From Liriodendron chinense (lineage: Eukaryota > Streptophyta > Magnoliopsida > Magnoliales > Magnoliaceae): 64,000 nucleotides of DNA. How positions within the stretch are numbered: position 1 is the stretch's first letter; each line of letters starts with the position of its first letter. The notes beneath the pieces are model-generated. The model saw only the letters and a program-made list of their open reading frames with translations, did not search any database and was not told the origin of the DNA. This document shows positions 9,633-19,206 of the stretch, in pieces. The stretch is from contig ML058552.1 in assembly GCA_003013855.2 (NCBI GenBank), positions 4,320,082-4,384,081 of the forward strand. The letters run 5' to 3'. Made by a program: the position numbers and the translations under genes.

Positions 9633-10631
9633 TTCTTCTGTTTTTGAATCAGTACTCCCAAGGTTGTCCCATGTGGCTGCCATAGCTTTCTTTTTAAATT
9701 TTTCTTTGGCAGGAGCTTGACATTCAGAGGCAATATGACCATAGCGACCACAGTTGTAGCACTTGGGATCTTTTGGCTTGTTGTAAGATTTTCCTGTGTA
9801 GCGCTTTTTGTCAAAAGATTTGCTATTCTTGTCAACCCTCTCTCCTTTGTTTTTGAAGAATTTTCTAAATTTCTTGGCCATAAGAGCCATTTCATTCATA
9901 TCCAATTCTTCATCACTATCAACTTCAGATTCTTGTGTAGTGTGTGAAGTTTTTAGCACGGTGTTTCTACTTTTTGGGGATTTCTTGAAATGAAGTTCAT
10001 GGGTCTGTAGAGATCCTAGTAAATCTTCTATTTTCATAGTATCAATATCTCTACATTCCTCAATAGTTATGACCTTGGAAGAGAATCGTTCGGGTAAGGA
10101 TCTTAGAATTTTCCTACAAATGCGCGGGTCCAAAATTCTTTCTCCCAATCCCCACATAGCATTGGTGACATCACTCAAACGGGTGTAAAAGTCCATGAAG
10201 TTCTCATGTTCTTCCATTTTCATATTTTCAAACTGAGTTGTCAATAGCTGAAGCTTTGACCTCTTGACTGTACTAGTCCCTTCATGTGTAGTTTCAAGGA
10301 TGTCCCAAGCTTCTTTGGATGTTGTGCAATTACAAATTCTTTTGAACTCATCCGCTGAGACGGCACAAAAGATGGCATTGAGTGCCTTTGCATTGCTAAT
10401 GTATCTCAGTTTTTCAAGATCAGTCCATAAGTCATCAGGTTTGACTGTGGTGGTTGTGACACCCTCTAAGGTAGTGTTCAAAAGGGGTATTTCATATTTG
10501 ATTTCCACAGACCTCCATGTTGCATGATCCAATGATTGCAAGAAAACTCTCATTCTTGCTTTCCAATATGCGTAGTTTGATCCATCAAAATATGGAGGTT
10601 TGGAAACCATACTGGAATCCCCTTTTGACAT
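9492..10631 (-). CDS. gag: Copia Gag with LTR-derived C-terminus (element F)
   Basis: 379 codons, the longest intact copia gag here. It forms the capsid and nucleocapsid that package retrotransposon RNA. Residues 1-30 carry the PYFDGSNYAYWKARMRVF motif typical of copia Gag; residues about 60-220 are the UBN2-type capsid; residues 291-304 form a CCHC zinc knuckle (CYNCGRYGHIASEC). The ATG lies about 60 bp inside the primer site, as expected. Residues 335-379 are not gag: they are encoded by inverted LTR sequence beyond the 9632/9633 junction, and the stop falls at the LTR edge. There is no protease or pol downstream. It is closely similar to the gag of element E. Confidence 0.92.
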   Translation of the reverse strand: MSKGDSSMVSKPPYFDGSNYAYWKARMRVFLQSLDHATWRSVEIKYEIPLLNTTLEGVTTTTVKPDDLWTDLEKLRYISNAKALNAIFCAVSADEFKRICNCTTSKEAWDILETTHEGTSTVKRSKLQLLTTQFENMKMEEHENFMDFYTRLSDVTNAMWGLGERILDPRICRKILRSLPERFSSKVITIEECRDIDTMKIEDLLGSLQTHELHFKKSPKSRNTVLKTSHTTQESEVDSDEELDMNEMALMAKKFRKFFKNKGERVDKNSKSFDKKRYTGKSYNKPKDPKCYNCGRYGHIASECQAPAKEKFKKKAMAATWDNLGSTDSKTEEDQRFGVERLEADLIFEKLLSSAARKTVFSCQGLDDTLTMVIDKSLH

Positions 10632-10691
10632 GATTTCAAGCTTCTAGAGACGGATCACACTCCGGGCGGTTACGCCTTTGAGGAGGAACCC

Positions 10692-10703
10692 GCTCTGATA
10701 CCA
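10692..10703 (-). other. Primer-binding site of F (initiator Met tRNA)
   Basis: The minus strand reads TGGTATCAGAGC two bases after the 5' LTR end, complementary to the 3' end of plant initiator Met tRNA. Confidence 0.95.
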
Positions 10704-10705
10704 AT

Positions 10706-12489
10706 TGAAAATGCGGTATAAGTTTGATTACCGCTGTTGTAGAAGCAAGAAACAAGTTATCTTGTCCTAGAGGGGGGTGAATAGGACACTTTTTAAAATT
10801 TCTCAACACAAAGTATTCTTAGAGCACTTTCATCAAACACCAGATATGCAAACCATAAATCAATAGAAGCATGTGTAAAAGAAGTAAATCAGTTCATCCA
10901 TTCACCACACAACAAGGGATTTTTATAGTGGTTCGGTTATGTACCTACTCCACTCCCGGCTGATCCACTCACTCCTTAAGTGGCCGGATTTCACTATCAC
11001 TATGGTTTTAAATGAGGTTAACCATAAACCTTAACAGCCTACAAAAGGACTTACGACTCAATACATGGATTCATCCTTCCATAGGACTAATCCATGACCA
11101 CTTAGTCCTACACAAGGGCTTGTCCTACTCAAGGACTTGTCCTACGCAGGGACTCTACCGAGTTTGGGTCTTCAAACTCTGAAACCCAAATCTCAACTTG
11201 AGGAGGTTTCTTGGACTCGAAAGACTAAAGATACTTAGCTGATTGAGTCCCTTGATGATGCCTTTGTTGAAGAAGCTTCAGCTTGTACGGAAGACGTCTT
11301 CTTCAGCTCCCTCGATCAGCAACCTTGCTCCGGATGACCCATTGTAGTTTCCAAGGTGAGGGATTGAGGTTAGGTTGAGGCTATTTTGGGATATGGCTTT
11401 TATATGAGGAAAGCTTCTACCTAAACCACCATTAATGGCATTGATGACAAGCAAATGTCTATGAGAGGTAGGTCAAGATGCCATTAAAGAGGAGTTGAGT
11501 TCATGTTTCAATCCAAGCTTTGAATGCTTAATCAATGTTGGTCAGATCAACATGGATTGAAGAATGAACTCAACAGATCTAAGGGTTTGGAAGAAGGGGA
11601 TCTCAAGAAGAAGGCTCACTCAAACCCTAGATGGTGCTCAAGGTGTCTTGGGCAAGATCCAATCGAGTTCTATAAATAGATTATGCCCTTCAACGGTCAG
11701 AAAACGGTCAGCTCGATAGGTTCCGATCGATCGGACATAAGATTTAGTCAAATTTGAATTTTGCTTGAAAACAGGTTCTCCGATTGATCGGACTTAGTTC
11801 CGATTGATCGGAATACCCTGTCCGATTGATCGGATAGGTGGTCCGATTGATCGGAATATCTTCCAGAGAGTTGATGCAATTTTTCTGGAAATTCCTCCGA
11901 TGGATCGTATCTATGTCCGATGGATCGGAGAGCCCTGTCCGATGGATCGGACAGACCTCCGATTGATCGTAAAAGAGTCCAGAGAGTTTTTCAAAGTTTG
12001 CTGGACAAATGTACGATTGATCGGACATACTGTCCGATTGATCGGAACACACTGTCCGATGGATCGGACATCCCTCCGATGGCTCGAAAAAGTGTCCAGA
12101 GAGTTTGCAATGTAACTGGACTATTTTCCGATGGATCGGACACATTGTCCGATTGATCGGACATCTATCGAAATATTCTCCGATGGATCGGGTATGTATC
12201 GGAGAGTGCAGACTGAAATATTTTCAATTTTAAAGAACCTTCTGCTACCAAAAACCTATCCATTGCTGATCTTAATGGAAGGTGAGCTATAGATGGTGCT
12301 AAGGGTGTGCCTAGAAAGGACTTGGGCCATCTATAGAAGTTTTTAGGATCAAAGGTTTGGTGTGGAGAGGCTAGAAGCTGACTTGATCTTCGAGAAGCTT
12401 CTGTCTTCAGCCGCAAGGAAAACTGTCTTCAGTTGCCAGGGACTCGACGACACACTAACCATGGTAATTGACAAATCTTTGCATTAACA
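10706..12489 (-). repeat. 5' LTR of element F
   Basis: 1784 bp. It matches 6181-7942 almost base for base; the 22-bp length difference is one extra class II palindrome unit at about 12033-12054. It ends against the GATTC duplication. Confidence 0.95.
11722..12191. repeat. Class II palindrome array, F 5' LTR
   Basis: The same array as at 7197-7645 but with one additional TCCGATTGATCGGA unit, and a few point differences within palindromes. The TATA-like CTATAAATAG lies at about 11670. Confidence 0.93.
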
Positions 12490-12494
12490 GATTC

Positions 12495-12501
12495 GACATC
12501 A
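12495..12501 (+). pseudogene. Seven-bp remnant of Tat element C between two insertions
   Basis: Between the GATTC duplication of F (ends 12494) and the CGTAT duplication of G (12502-12506) only seven bases of the host RNase H reading frame remain. With the duplications counted once, they are in frame with both 6180 and 22920. Confidence 0.85.
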
Positions 12502-12506
12502 CGTAT
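12502..12506. repeat. Target-site duplication of element G (CGTAT)
   Basis: CGTAT at 12502-12506 is repeated at 22915-22919, directly outside both LTRs of G. Confidence 0.95.
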
Positions 12507-12740
12507 TGTTGAGCTCTTAATTATGCATATTCTAACCCCAATTCATCACTCATTGTGCAAGGTTTGTATGGTTTGTAAGCTAATTCAATGCATGTTTTGT
12601 GACTACAGGATTGAGGGTGGACTCTACTTAATTGAAGATATAATGAGCTCATTTGGAACTATTCTAATGAAGAACGTTTGAGGACTAAAGAAGAAAAGAA
12701 AGCAGTAGAAAGAAAGAAAAAATACAAGAAGAAAAGAGGG

Positions 12741-13056
12741 CTGACCGGTCGTGACCGGTCGGCCAAGGAAGCCAGACCGATCAGTGACCGGTCAGCCATG
12801 CAGATTAGGCTCCTACTGAAGACGTCCGACCGGTCTTGACCGGTCGGACATATGTGCTGGAACTTCATTGAAAAGGACCGACCGGTCAAGACCGGTCGGT
12901 CATTGCTGCTGTAATGTGGATAAAAACATCCGACCGGTCTTGACCGGTCGGATAAGCTTGTTGGATTGATGTTCTACGAGGCCCGACCGGTCTTGACCGG
13001 TCGGGCGTACCTGCTGGAGTATTTTTACTTGAGACCGACCGGTCTTGACCGGTCGG
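12741..13056. repeat. Class I palindrome array, G 5' LTR
   Basis: Seven units of inverted 10-nt halves (CCGACCGGTC and complement) around 2 nt, starting at 12741, 12773 (degenerate), 12826, 12878, 12930, 12983 and 13035. Start-to-start distances are 32, 53, 52, 52, 53 and 52 bp. Linkers share TGCTGGA and GAAAAGGA blocks. Confidence 0.95.
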
Positions 13057-13159
13057 CCATGCGTACTGAGTTAGAACTTCTAATTTCTTCCCGAAATTCT
13101 CTGCGCTGCGTAAGTGTTACGCACTTTCTCGATTCTTCCGAAGTCGTGGAGCCTCCAGA

Positions 13160-13170
13160 CTATAAGAGGA
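13160..13170 (+). promoter_or_regulatory. TATA box of G 5' LTR
   Basis: CTATAAGAGGA about 105 bp after the last class I palindrome. The same box is at 21939-21949 in the 3' LTR. Confidence 0.65.
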
Positions 13171-14140
13171 CACCTAGGGATCGTTCCTAGGGCATCGGAG
13201 AAGGGCTCAAGCGAGGTTGGAGGCTGTGGAAGTGAAGATTGGAGTTTCACAACTCCTTTTGGTTTGCTTTGCTGTTTTCATGCTTTTTGTAGTTGTTTCA
13301 TGTTTCCTTGGATCATGAGTAGCTAAACCTCTTAGCTAGGGCTAAGAGGTGAAGCTTGTAGTGAATCCAAGATGTTTTAATTCGTAGTTAAGTGGTTTTC
13401 AGTTTGGAATTCATGATTATGAACTAAGGTTTGAAGTTTATACAAGTTTTTAAGTAATTTCTCTTAGTCTTGTGATGACTCATGGATGTTTGGATGAATT
13501 ACTTATCTTCTTAATTTGTTTGCAACGGTCTAGACCTGTATGATCCAAGGAATTGGAGTGCGCTCTAGTACCAAGCTCTTCATAAAGGGGCTTCATGCCA
13601 AAGTTCTAGTTTTGGTTGATTTTCTGGAATATGTATGGACTGTACATATAATTTGAATCCAGTTCAAATCATGATCTAGCCTTGTCTTGTGAGAAGACTT
13701 GAGGATGGTTATGATTGGGAATTGGACCTATAGAAAAGGTGAATGACCTATGCAATGAGCATGCTCAGATCAGCCTAGAGTTGAGTGAACTTTATGCACA
13801 GAACTTACGTGTTACAGACTTCTGGTTTAACAGTTCTATCATCCGACTAGATAGATCTGACTGGTGATTCTAGTTGAGAGAATGGGAAACCACAGCGGAT
13901 TGAACATCGAGGATTGTTACAAGTGGATCCTCGAACCCCTAGTGCCTTCTTATAATTGTTTACATTCAATTTAGCTTAAACTATTAATCACACACATTCT
14001 ATTCAAACTTTGATTGTTAGCTCAATAGAAACTTGTGGATGAGTTTGTGACATCCTACATAAGTCCCTGTGGATCGACCTCGGTATTACCGAGTTTATTA
14101 CTACATCGCAACCCTACACTTGGGGAAGCGAACAAGTTTT

Positions 14141-14158
14141 TGGCGCCGTTGCCGGGGA
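14141..14158 (+). other. Athila primer-binding site of G
   Basis: TGGCGCCGTTGCCGGGGA begins six bases after the LTR end; this is the characteristic Athila primer site. Confidence 0.95.
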
Positions 14159-14823
14159 TTTTGACGGTTTTCACAGATTTCTGAAATTAGTATCTATTTA
14201 GGATTTTTTTTAGATTTTTAGACTAACTTAGTTTGTTTATTTGATTTTTTTTTCAGGGATTTCTAGGAAGCTGAAGAAGATTCAAGGATTTCAAGTGCGA
14301 ATCAGGTTCTATCCTTCTAAAACCTTACTCTTCTTCTTCTCCTATTCATTCCTATTTTATTCATCTCTTGTAGAGTGGGTGGAGACTCCTTTTGGATCTC
14401 TAAAAGGTCGGCCTTTTTGCCACCTGGATTCCTATTGGTCGGCTCAGCCGTCTTGGATCACCTTGTGCTTCGAGATTTCTTTTCTCATCTCTACTCCTCT
14501 TTTTCCTTTTTCTGCACTTTTTCTCAAAAGATTCAAAGAGTGGGTGGGGAGTTCTCTGAACCCCTATTGACCAGGAGAAATCGGTCTTTATCCTTGCTTC
14601 TGGCCTAGCCATTGTAAGACACCTTGTGCTTCGGTCTTAGAGAAGAGTAAAGAAAAGGGAGGAAGAATTCTCCTTTCTTTTTGTTTCTTATTTTTGGTTT
14701 TGCATGCCACATTGGGCTCGGGATTCCAATAACTGACTCATAAGTGAAGGGGGGATAGTAGAAGGGATTGATAGAGAGCCACGTGCTAGGAGACAGCTAG
14801 ATTCTCCAATTTTATCTGAAAAT
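14159..14823 (+). other. 5' leader of G
   Basis: Noncoding, T-rich. It contains two related segments (near 14370 and 14538) with AGAGTGGGTGG, each followed by a CACCTTGTGCTTCG segment. No start codon context for a long frame before 14824. Confidence 0.7.
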
Positions 14824-16299
14824 ATGGCTGCAAATCAACCTAATCCGGTTCAAAATCAAACTGAAACAGGGGAGAATGTGGTTGAGAATGTTCCCCGACC
14901 TAGGACTTTACGTGATTTTTTGCAACCTGCAAGAACGAGCACTCCCTCATGCATAGTTTTTCCACCAAATGCAGGGAATGTGGATTTGAAACCGGGAGTG
15001 ATCAATCTTCTCCCTAAATTCCATGGTTTAGACAGTGAAAGTGCCTATCAACACCTTAGGGAGTTTGATGAGGTAATCACCACCATGCACTTTGCAAATG
15101 TGACTGAAGATGTAATAAGACTTAAATTCTTCCCTTTCACTCTTAAGGATAAAGCCAAGGGTTGGCTTTATGCATTGAGGCCAAGATCAATTGGGTCATG
15201 GAAAGATATGCACAGAGAATTTATAAAAAAATTCTTCCCTACTCACAAAACGAACATGCTTAAGCGCCTTATCATGAACTTTGCCCAAAAGGAGGATGAA
15301 ACCTTTTCCCAATGTTGGGAGAGATTCAAGGACCTATTAAACGCATGCCCACATCATGGCTATGAAAATTGGCGGATTATAAGTTTTTTTTATGAAGGAC
15401 TGATTCCATCCATGCGCCAATTTATAGAGATGATGTGTAATGGGGAGTTCATGAATAAGGAAGCTGATGAAGCATGGGATTATCTGGAAGAATTGGCTGA
15501 AAGTGCACAATCTTGGGACACACCTAAACCAACAAATTCCAAGATTGGCCAACAAAAGGAAAAGGGAGGAATGTATGTCTTATCAGAAGAAGATAGCATA
15601 AGTGCACGGTTGGCTAGCCTTACAAGAAAGGTCGAAGCCATGGAATTAAGGAAAGGAGAAACAATCAACTGCACCGAGGTTGAAACTGTTTGTGGAATTT
15701 GTGCTGGAAATCAACATGCTACACCAGATTGTCCCACGATTTCAGCAGTCCAAGGCATCCTACAAGAACAAACAAATGCCATAAACAGTTATCAGCAGCA
15801 ATATGGTGCTCCAAACTCAAACACGTATAATCCTAATTGGAAGAACCATCCCAACTTTAGTTGGAAGAATGGGCCCAATGCAAATGCAAACAACACTCCA
15901 AAAGTATCACTAGAAGAGATGTTGGGTGCATTTGTATCGGTCCAGAATGAGTATAACAAGACAAACTCTCTAAAAATAGATGGGTTCATGCAAGAGCAAT
16001 TGAAATTCAATCAAAACTCAAACCAAGCCATCAATGAATTGAAAACATCTTTGGCTAGAGTTGAAGCTCACCTTAGTGTTAGAGAGAAGGGCACACTCCC
16101 TGCCCAACCTCTTCCTAACCCAAGGACCCAATATGAGATACAAGATGCAAGCTCATCCTCCCACCATACGGAACATGTCCAAGCTATCACCACTTTGAGA
16201 AGTGGGAAAGAAATTGATAAATCCAATCCGGTGAAGGCCCCCAAGCCTAAGGATCCGGAAATTCCCAAAGAGGATGATAGCCCAAACAATATTCCATAA
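14824..16299 (+). CDS. gag: Athila Gag
   Basis: 491 codons ending at TAA. Gag builds the virus-like particle and binds element RNA. Residues about 95-190 are a Retrotrans_gag capsid (KAKGWLYALRP, SIGSWKDM, FIKKFFPTHK, FSQCWERFKDLLNACPHHG). Residues 290-303 form a zinc knuckle (CGICAGNQHATPDC). Residues about 395-425 look helical and Gln/Asn-rich. The ATG sits in AAAATATGGC after a stop-rich leader and is the natural start. The following protease-RT frame is the same frame; the TAA replaces what looks like a CAA codon, so Gag and Pol were probably one polyprotein. Confidence 0.92.
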   Translation: MAANQPNPVQNQTETGENVVENVPRPRTLRDFLQPARTSTPSCIVFPPNAGNVDLKPGVINLLPKFHGLDSESAYQHLREFDEVITTMHFANVTEDVIRLKFFPFTLKDKAKGWLYALRPRSIGSWKDMHREFIKKFFPTHKTNMLKRLIMNFAQKEDETFSQCWERFKDLLNACPHHGYENWRIISFFYEGLIPSMRQFIEMMCNGEFMNKEADEAWDYLEELAESAQSWDTPKPTNSKIGQQKEKGGMYVLSEEDSISARLASLTRKVEAMELRKGETINCTEVETVCGICAGNQHATPDCPTISAVQGILQEQTNAINSYQQQYGAPNSNTYNPNWKNHPNFSWKNGPNANANNTPKVSLEEMLGAFVSVQNEYNKTNSLKIDGFMQEQLKFNQNSNQAINELKTSLARVEAHLSVREKGTLPAQPLPNPRTQYEIQDASSSSHHTEHVQAITTLRSGKEIDKSNPVKAPKPKDPEIPKEDDSPNNIP

Positions 16300-16350
16300 G
16301 AGAAAGAACCGGAAAGACAATACAAGCCGGTTGCCCCATTTCCACAAAGG

Positions 16351-18087
16351 TTGATTTCACCTAAACCTTTAGATAAAAATCTAGAAATTCTGGAAGTTTT
16401 CAAGCAGGTGAAGATCAACATTCCGCTGTTGGATGCAATAAAACAAATACCATCTTATGCCAAATTTTTAAAGGAATTGTGTACAATCAAAAGGAAACAT
16501 AACGTTCACAACAAAGTGCTTTTGGCTGAGAATTTGAGTGCCATCATCAAACAAGAGGTGCCCCAAAAATACAAAGATCCGGGTAGTCCAACCATATCAT
16601 GCATCATAGGAGACTACCAGATTAAACAAGCCCTACTCGACTTGGGGGCAAGCGTGAATCTCATTCCATACTCGGTCTATGAACAACTTGGGTTAGGTGA
16701 ATTGAAACCCACCAAAACCACACTCCAACTTGCTGATAGATCCATCCGGATACCGAGAGGAATGGTAGAGGATGTTCTAGTCCAAGTTGATAAATTCTAC
16801 TATCCAGTAGATTTTATTGTCTTGGACACACATCCTGTGATAGGCACCGGTACTCAAATTCCCGTCATACTTGGACGACCGTTTCTAGCTACCTCAAACG
16901 CCATTATCAATTGTAGAAACGGACTTGTACAAATGTCCTTTGGAAATATGACCCTTGAGCTTAACATATTTGAGTTATGCAAACAACCGCGGGAAGTTGA
17001 TGATGATATCCACGAATTAAACATGATCGAATCATTCGTGGAAGATACAATCCCCTTGTCACTATTTTCCGACCCTTTGGAGGCATGTGTGGCCCATCTC
17101 CATGATATGAATGATGATACAACACAAGAGATGGATGCCATTCTAGATGTGATGCTGGTGCGTGAAAATAAAAGATGGAGGGCCCCAATTGAACCTTTGC
17201 CTATAAATGAGAACAAAGCCCTCCCATCCAACATTAAGGCACCAAAACTCGACCTAAAACCATTGCCAAGTGAGCTAAAATATGTTTATTTAGGTCGAGA
17301 TGAGACATATCCAGTGGTGATTTCTTCCCACTTGGATGAGGAACAAGAGAGTAGGCTAATAGCCACTCTATTAGAGCACAAGAGTGCCATCGGATGGACA
17401 ATTGCGGATCTCAAAGGCATAGACCCACTGATTTACACTCACCGCATACACCTTGAGGAAAATGCAAAGACATCCCGGCAACCACAAAGACGACTAAATC
17501 CAAATATGAAGGATGTGGTTAAGGCCGAAGTGGTGAAACTATTGGATGTAGGTATCATTTACCCAATATCTGATAGCCAATGGGTGAGCCCAACTCAAGT
17601 GGTGCCTAAGAAATCCGGAATAACCATCGTAGCCAATGCCAATAACGAACTCGTGCCAACTAGAGTCACTACCGGTTGGAGAATGTGCATTGACTACAAG
17701 AAGCTAAACACTGTCACGAGGAAAGACCACTTTCCCCTACCGTTTGTTGATCAGATTTTAGAACGGTTGGCGGGCCATTCCCACTTTTGCTTCCTTGATG
17801 GCTATTCAGGGTACAACCAAATAGAAATTGCCCGTGAAGATCAAGAAAAGACTACATTCACATGTCCATTCGGTACTTTCGCCTATCGAAGAATGCCGTT
17901 TGGACTATGTAATGCCCCTGCCACCTTTCAGCGTTGTATGATGAGCATCTTTTCTGACATGGTGGGGACCATTCTCGAAGTTTTCATGGATGATTTTTCT
18001 GTATTTGGTTGTAACTTTGATGAGTGCCTCAAGCACTTGAAATCTATGCTAAAAAGATGTGAAGAGAAGAACCTTGTGCTCAATTAG
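16351..18087 (+). CDS. pol: Athila protease and reverse transcriptase (pol part 1)
   Basis: 578 codons, same frame as gag. The first Met is simply the first after the gag stop; the frame is open from 16300. Protease: active-site box LLDLGAS at about 95-101 (D97), then PVILGRPFLAT, as in Athila, where the usual D-S/T-G is D-L-G. RT: PRRLNP-like start near 385, MCIDYKKLN, FCFLDGYSGYNQI, RRMPFGLCNAPATFQ and catalytic FMDD at about 545-548 (genomic 17983). It ends at TAG within NLVLN*EKCHF, where other Athila copies have Trp. All RT motifs needed for catalysis appear present up to this stop. Confidence 0.92.
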   Translation: MISPKPLDKNLEILEVFKQVKINIPLLDAIKQIPSYAKFLKELCTIKRKHNVHNKVLLAENLSAIIKQEVPQKYKDPGSPTISCIIGDYQIKQALLDLGASVNLIPYSVYEQLGLGELKPTKTTLQLADRSIRIPRGMVEDVLVQVDKFYYPVDFIVLDTHPVIGTGTQIPVILGRPFLATSNAIINCRNGLVQMSFGNMTLELNIFELCKQPREVDDDIHELNMIESFVEDTIPLSLFSDPLEACVAHLHDMNDDTTQEMDAILDVMLVRENKRWRAPIEPLPINENKALPSNIKAPKLDLKPLPSELKYVYLGRDETYPVVISSHLDEEQESRLIATLLEHKSAIGWTIADLKGIDPLIYTHRIHLEENAKTSRQPQRRLNPNMKDVVKAEVVKLLDVGIIYPISDSQWVSPTQVVPKKSGITIVANANNELVPTRVTTGWRMCIDYKKLNTVTRKDHFPLPFVDQILERLAGHSHFCFLDGYSGYNQIEIAREDQEKTTFTCPFGTFAYRRMPFGLCNAPATFQRCMMSIFSDMVGTILEVFMDDFSVFGCNFDECLKHLKSMLKRCEEKNLVLN

Positions 18088-18102
18088 GAAAAGTGTCACT
18101 TC

Positions 18103-19179
18103 ATGGTTCAAAAGGGAATTGTACTTGGTCACATCGTTTCACAAAATGGAATTGAGGTGGACAAGGCGAAAATTGATCTTATCTCTAACCTACCACCACC
18201 CAAAAGCATACGAGATATACGGTCCTTTTTAGGACACGCAGGATTTTACAGAAGGTTTATAAAGGATTTCAGTTCACTCTCTCGCCCTTTATGTAACCTA
18301 CTTCAAAAGGAAAATTCATTCGAGTGGAATGAAGAATGTCAACAGGCATTCACCACCCTTAAAGGTATGTTGACATGCGCCCCAATAATGCAACCACCTG
18401 ATTGGAGCCTTCCTTTTGAAATTATGTGCGATGCTAGCGACTATGCTATTGGGGCTGTGTTAGGCCAAAGAAAAGATAAAAAGCCGTGTGTCATCTACTA
18501 TGCAAGTAGAACCCTAAACTCAGCCCAGGCAAACTACACCACTACTGAAAAGGAACTTTTAGCAGTAGTTTTTTCCTTGGAGAAGTTTAGATCCTACTTG
18601 ATTGGATCCAAGATCATCGTATTCACCGACCATGTCGCGCTTAAGTATCTTCTCTCTAAGAAGGATGCTAAACCACGGTTATTAAGATGGATCCTCCTAC
18701 TCCAAGAATTCGACTTAGAAATACGTGATAAGAAAGGAGTAGAGAATGTAGTAGCTGACCACCTCTCTCGACTGGTCCTCACTGATTCCCCTGAAACGAC
18801 TGCAATCAATGACATGTTCCCTGATGAACAACTTTTTGCTGTTTCCCAATTACCATGGTATGCGGACATTGCTAATTATCTTGCTACAGGTACAATTCCT
18901 ACATATTGGAAAAAGCAAGATAAGGATAGATTCTTCTCAGAGGTACGGAAATTTCTATGGGACGACCCATACTTGTTCAAGTATTGTCCCGATCAAATCA
19001 TAAGGAGATGTGTCCCAGATGATGAGCAACAAAGTATCATCTCCTTCTGTCATTCTCAAGCATGTGGTGGCCATTTTTCGGCTAAAAAGACCACAGCGAA
19101 AATTCTGCAATGTGGGTTTTATTGGCCCACCATGTTCAAAGACACACATGAGTTTTGTAAAGCTTGCGAACCTTGTTAG
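18103..19179 (+). CDS. pol: Athila RT thumb, RNase H and integrase zinc finger (pol part 2)
   Basis: 358 codons in the gag-pol frame, open from 18088. Residues 1-60 complete the RT connection (GIVLGHIVSQNGIEVD, FLGHAGFYRRFIKDFS). RNase H at about 100-220 has the acidic triad D110 (MCDASD), E151 (EKELLAV) and D176 (FTDHVAL). The integrase N-terminal HHCC zinc finger is near 313-358 (HSQACGGHF ... CKACEPC). It stops at TAG directly after CEPC, where a Gln codon is expected. The first Met is not a real start. Confidence 0.9.
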   Translation: MVQKGIVLGHIVSQNGIEVDKAKIDLISNLPPPKSIRDIRSFLGHAGFYRRFIKDFSSLSRPLCNLLQKENSFEWNEECQQAFTTLKGMLTCAPIMQPPDWSLPFEIMCDASDYAIGAVLGQRKDKKPCVIYYASRTLNSAQANYTTTEKELLAVVFSLEKFRSYLIGSKIIVFTDHVALKYLLSKKDAKPRLLRWILLLQEFDLEIRDKKGVENVVADHLSRLVLTDSPETTAINDMFPDEQLFAVSQLPWYADIANYLATGTIPTYWKKQDKDRFFSEVRKFLWDDPYLFKYCPDQIIRRCVPDDEQQSIISFCHSQACGGHFSAKKTTAKILQCGFYWPTMFKDTHEFCKACEPC

Positions 19180-19206
19180 AAATTAGGAGGAATCTCCCGT
19201 AGAAAT

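Larger units (their letters stand above)
6181..12489 (-). mobile_element. Element F: non-autonomous Ty1/copia (Maximus/SIRE-like)
   Basis: A complete LTR-bounded unit on the minus strand: 3' LTR 6181-7942, polypurine tract 7943-7954, gag 9492-10631, primer site 10692-10703, 5' LTR 10706-12489, duplication GATTC. It has gag but no protease, integrase, RT or RNase H. Between gag and the 3' end lies an inverted segment (8181-9632) with part of the env-like ORF and a second copy of the 3' end. The gag resembles that of element E, so an E-like element could supply Pol in trans. The two LTRs look nearly identical, suggesting a recent insertion. Confidence 0.92.
12507..14134 (+). repeat. 5' LTR of element G
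   Basis: 1628 bp, TGTTGAGCTC ... GAAGCGAACA. It carries the class I palindrome array (12741-13056), TATA box at 13160 and a GAGGTGAAGCTTGTAG segment near 13345 that is also found, inverted, in the LTRs of A and B. Confidence 0.95.

Noticed and set aside
10692..10703. tRNA-like sequences (TGGTATCAGAGC and similar)
   Set aside because: These are primer-binding sites complementary to a tRNA 3' end; no cloverleaf is present.
12741..13056. Regularly spaced palindromic repeats that look like a CRISPR array
   Set aside because: Plant LTR context, palindromes also in both orientations and in other LTRs, linkers related to each other, and no cas-like genes.
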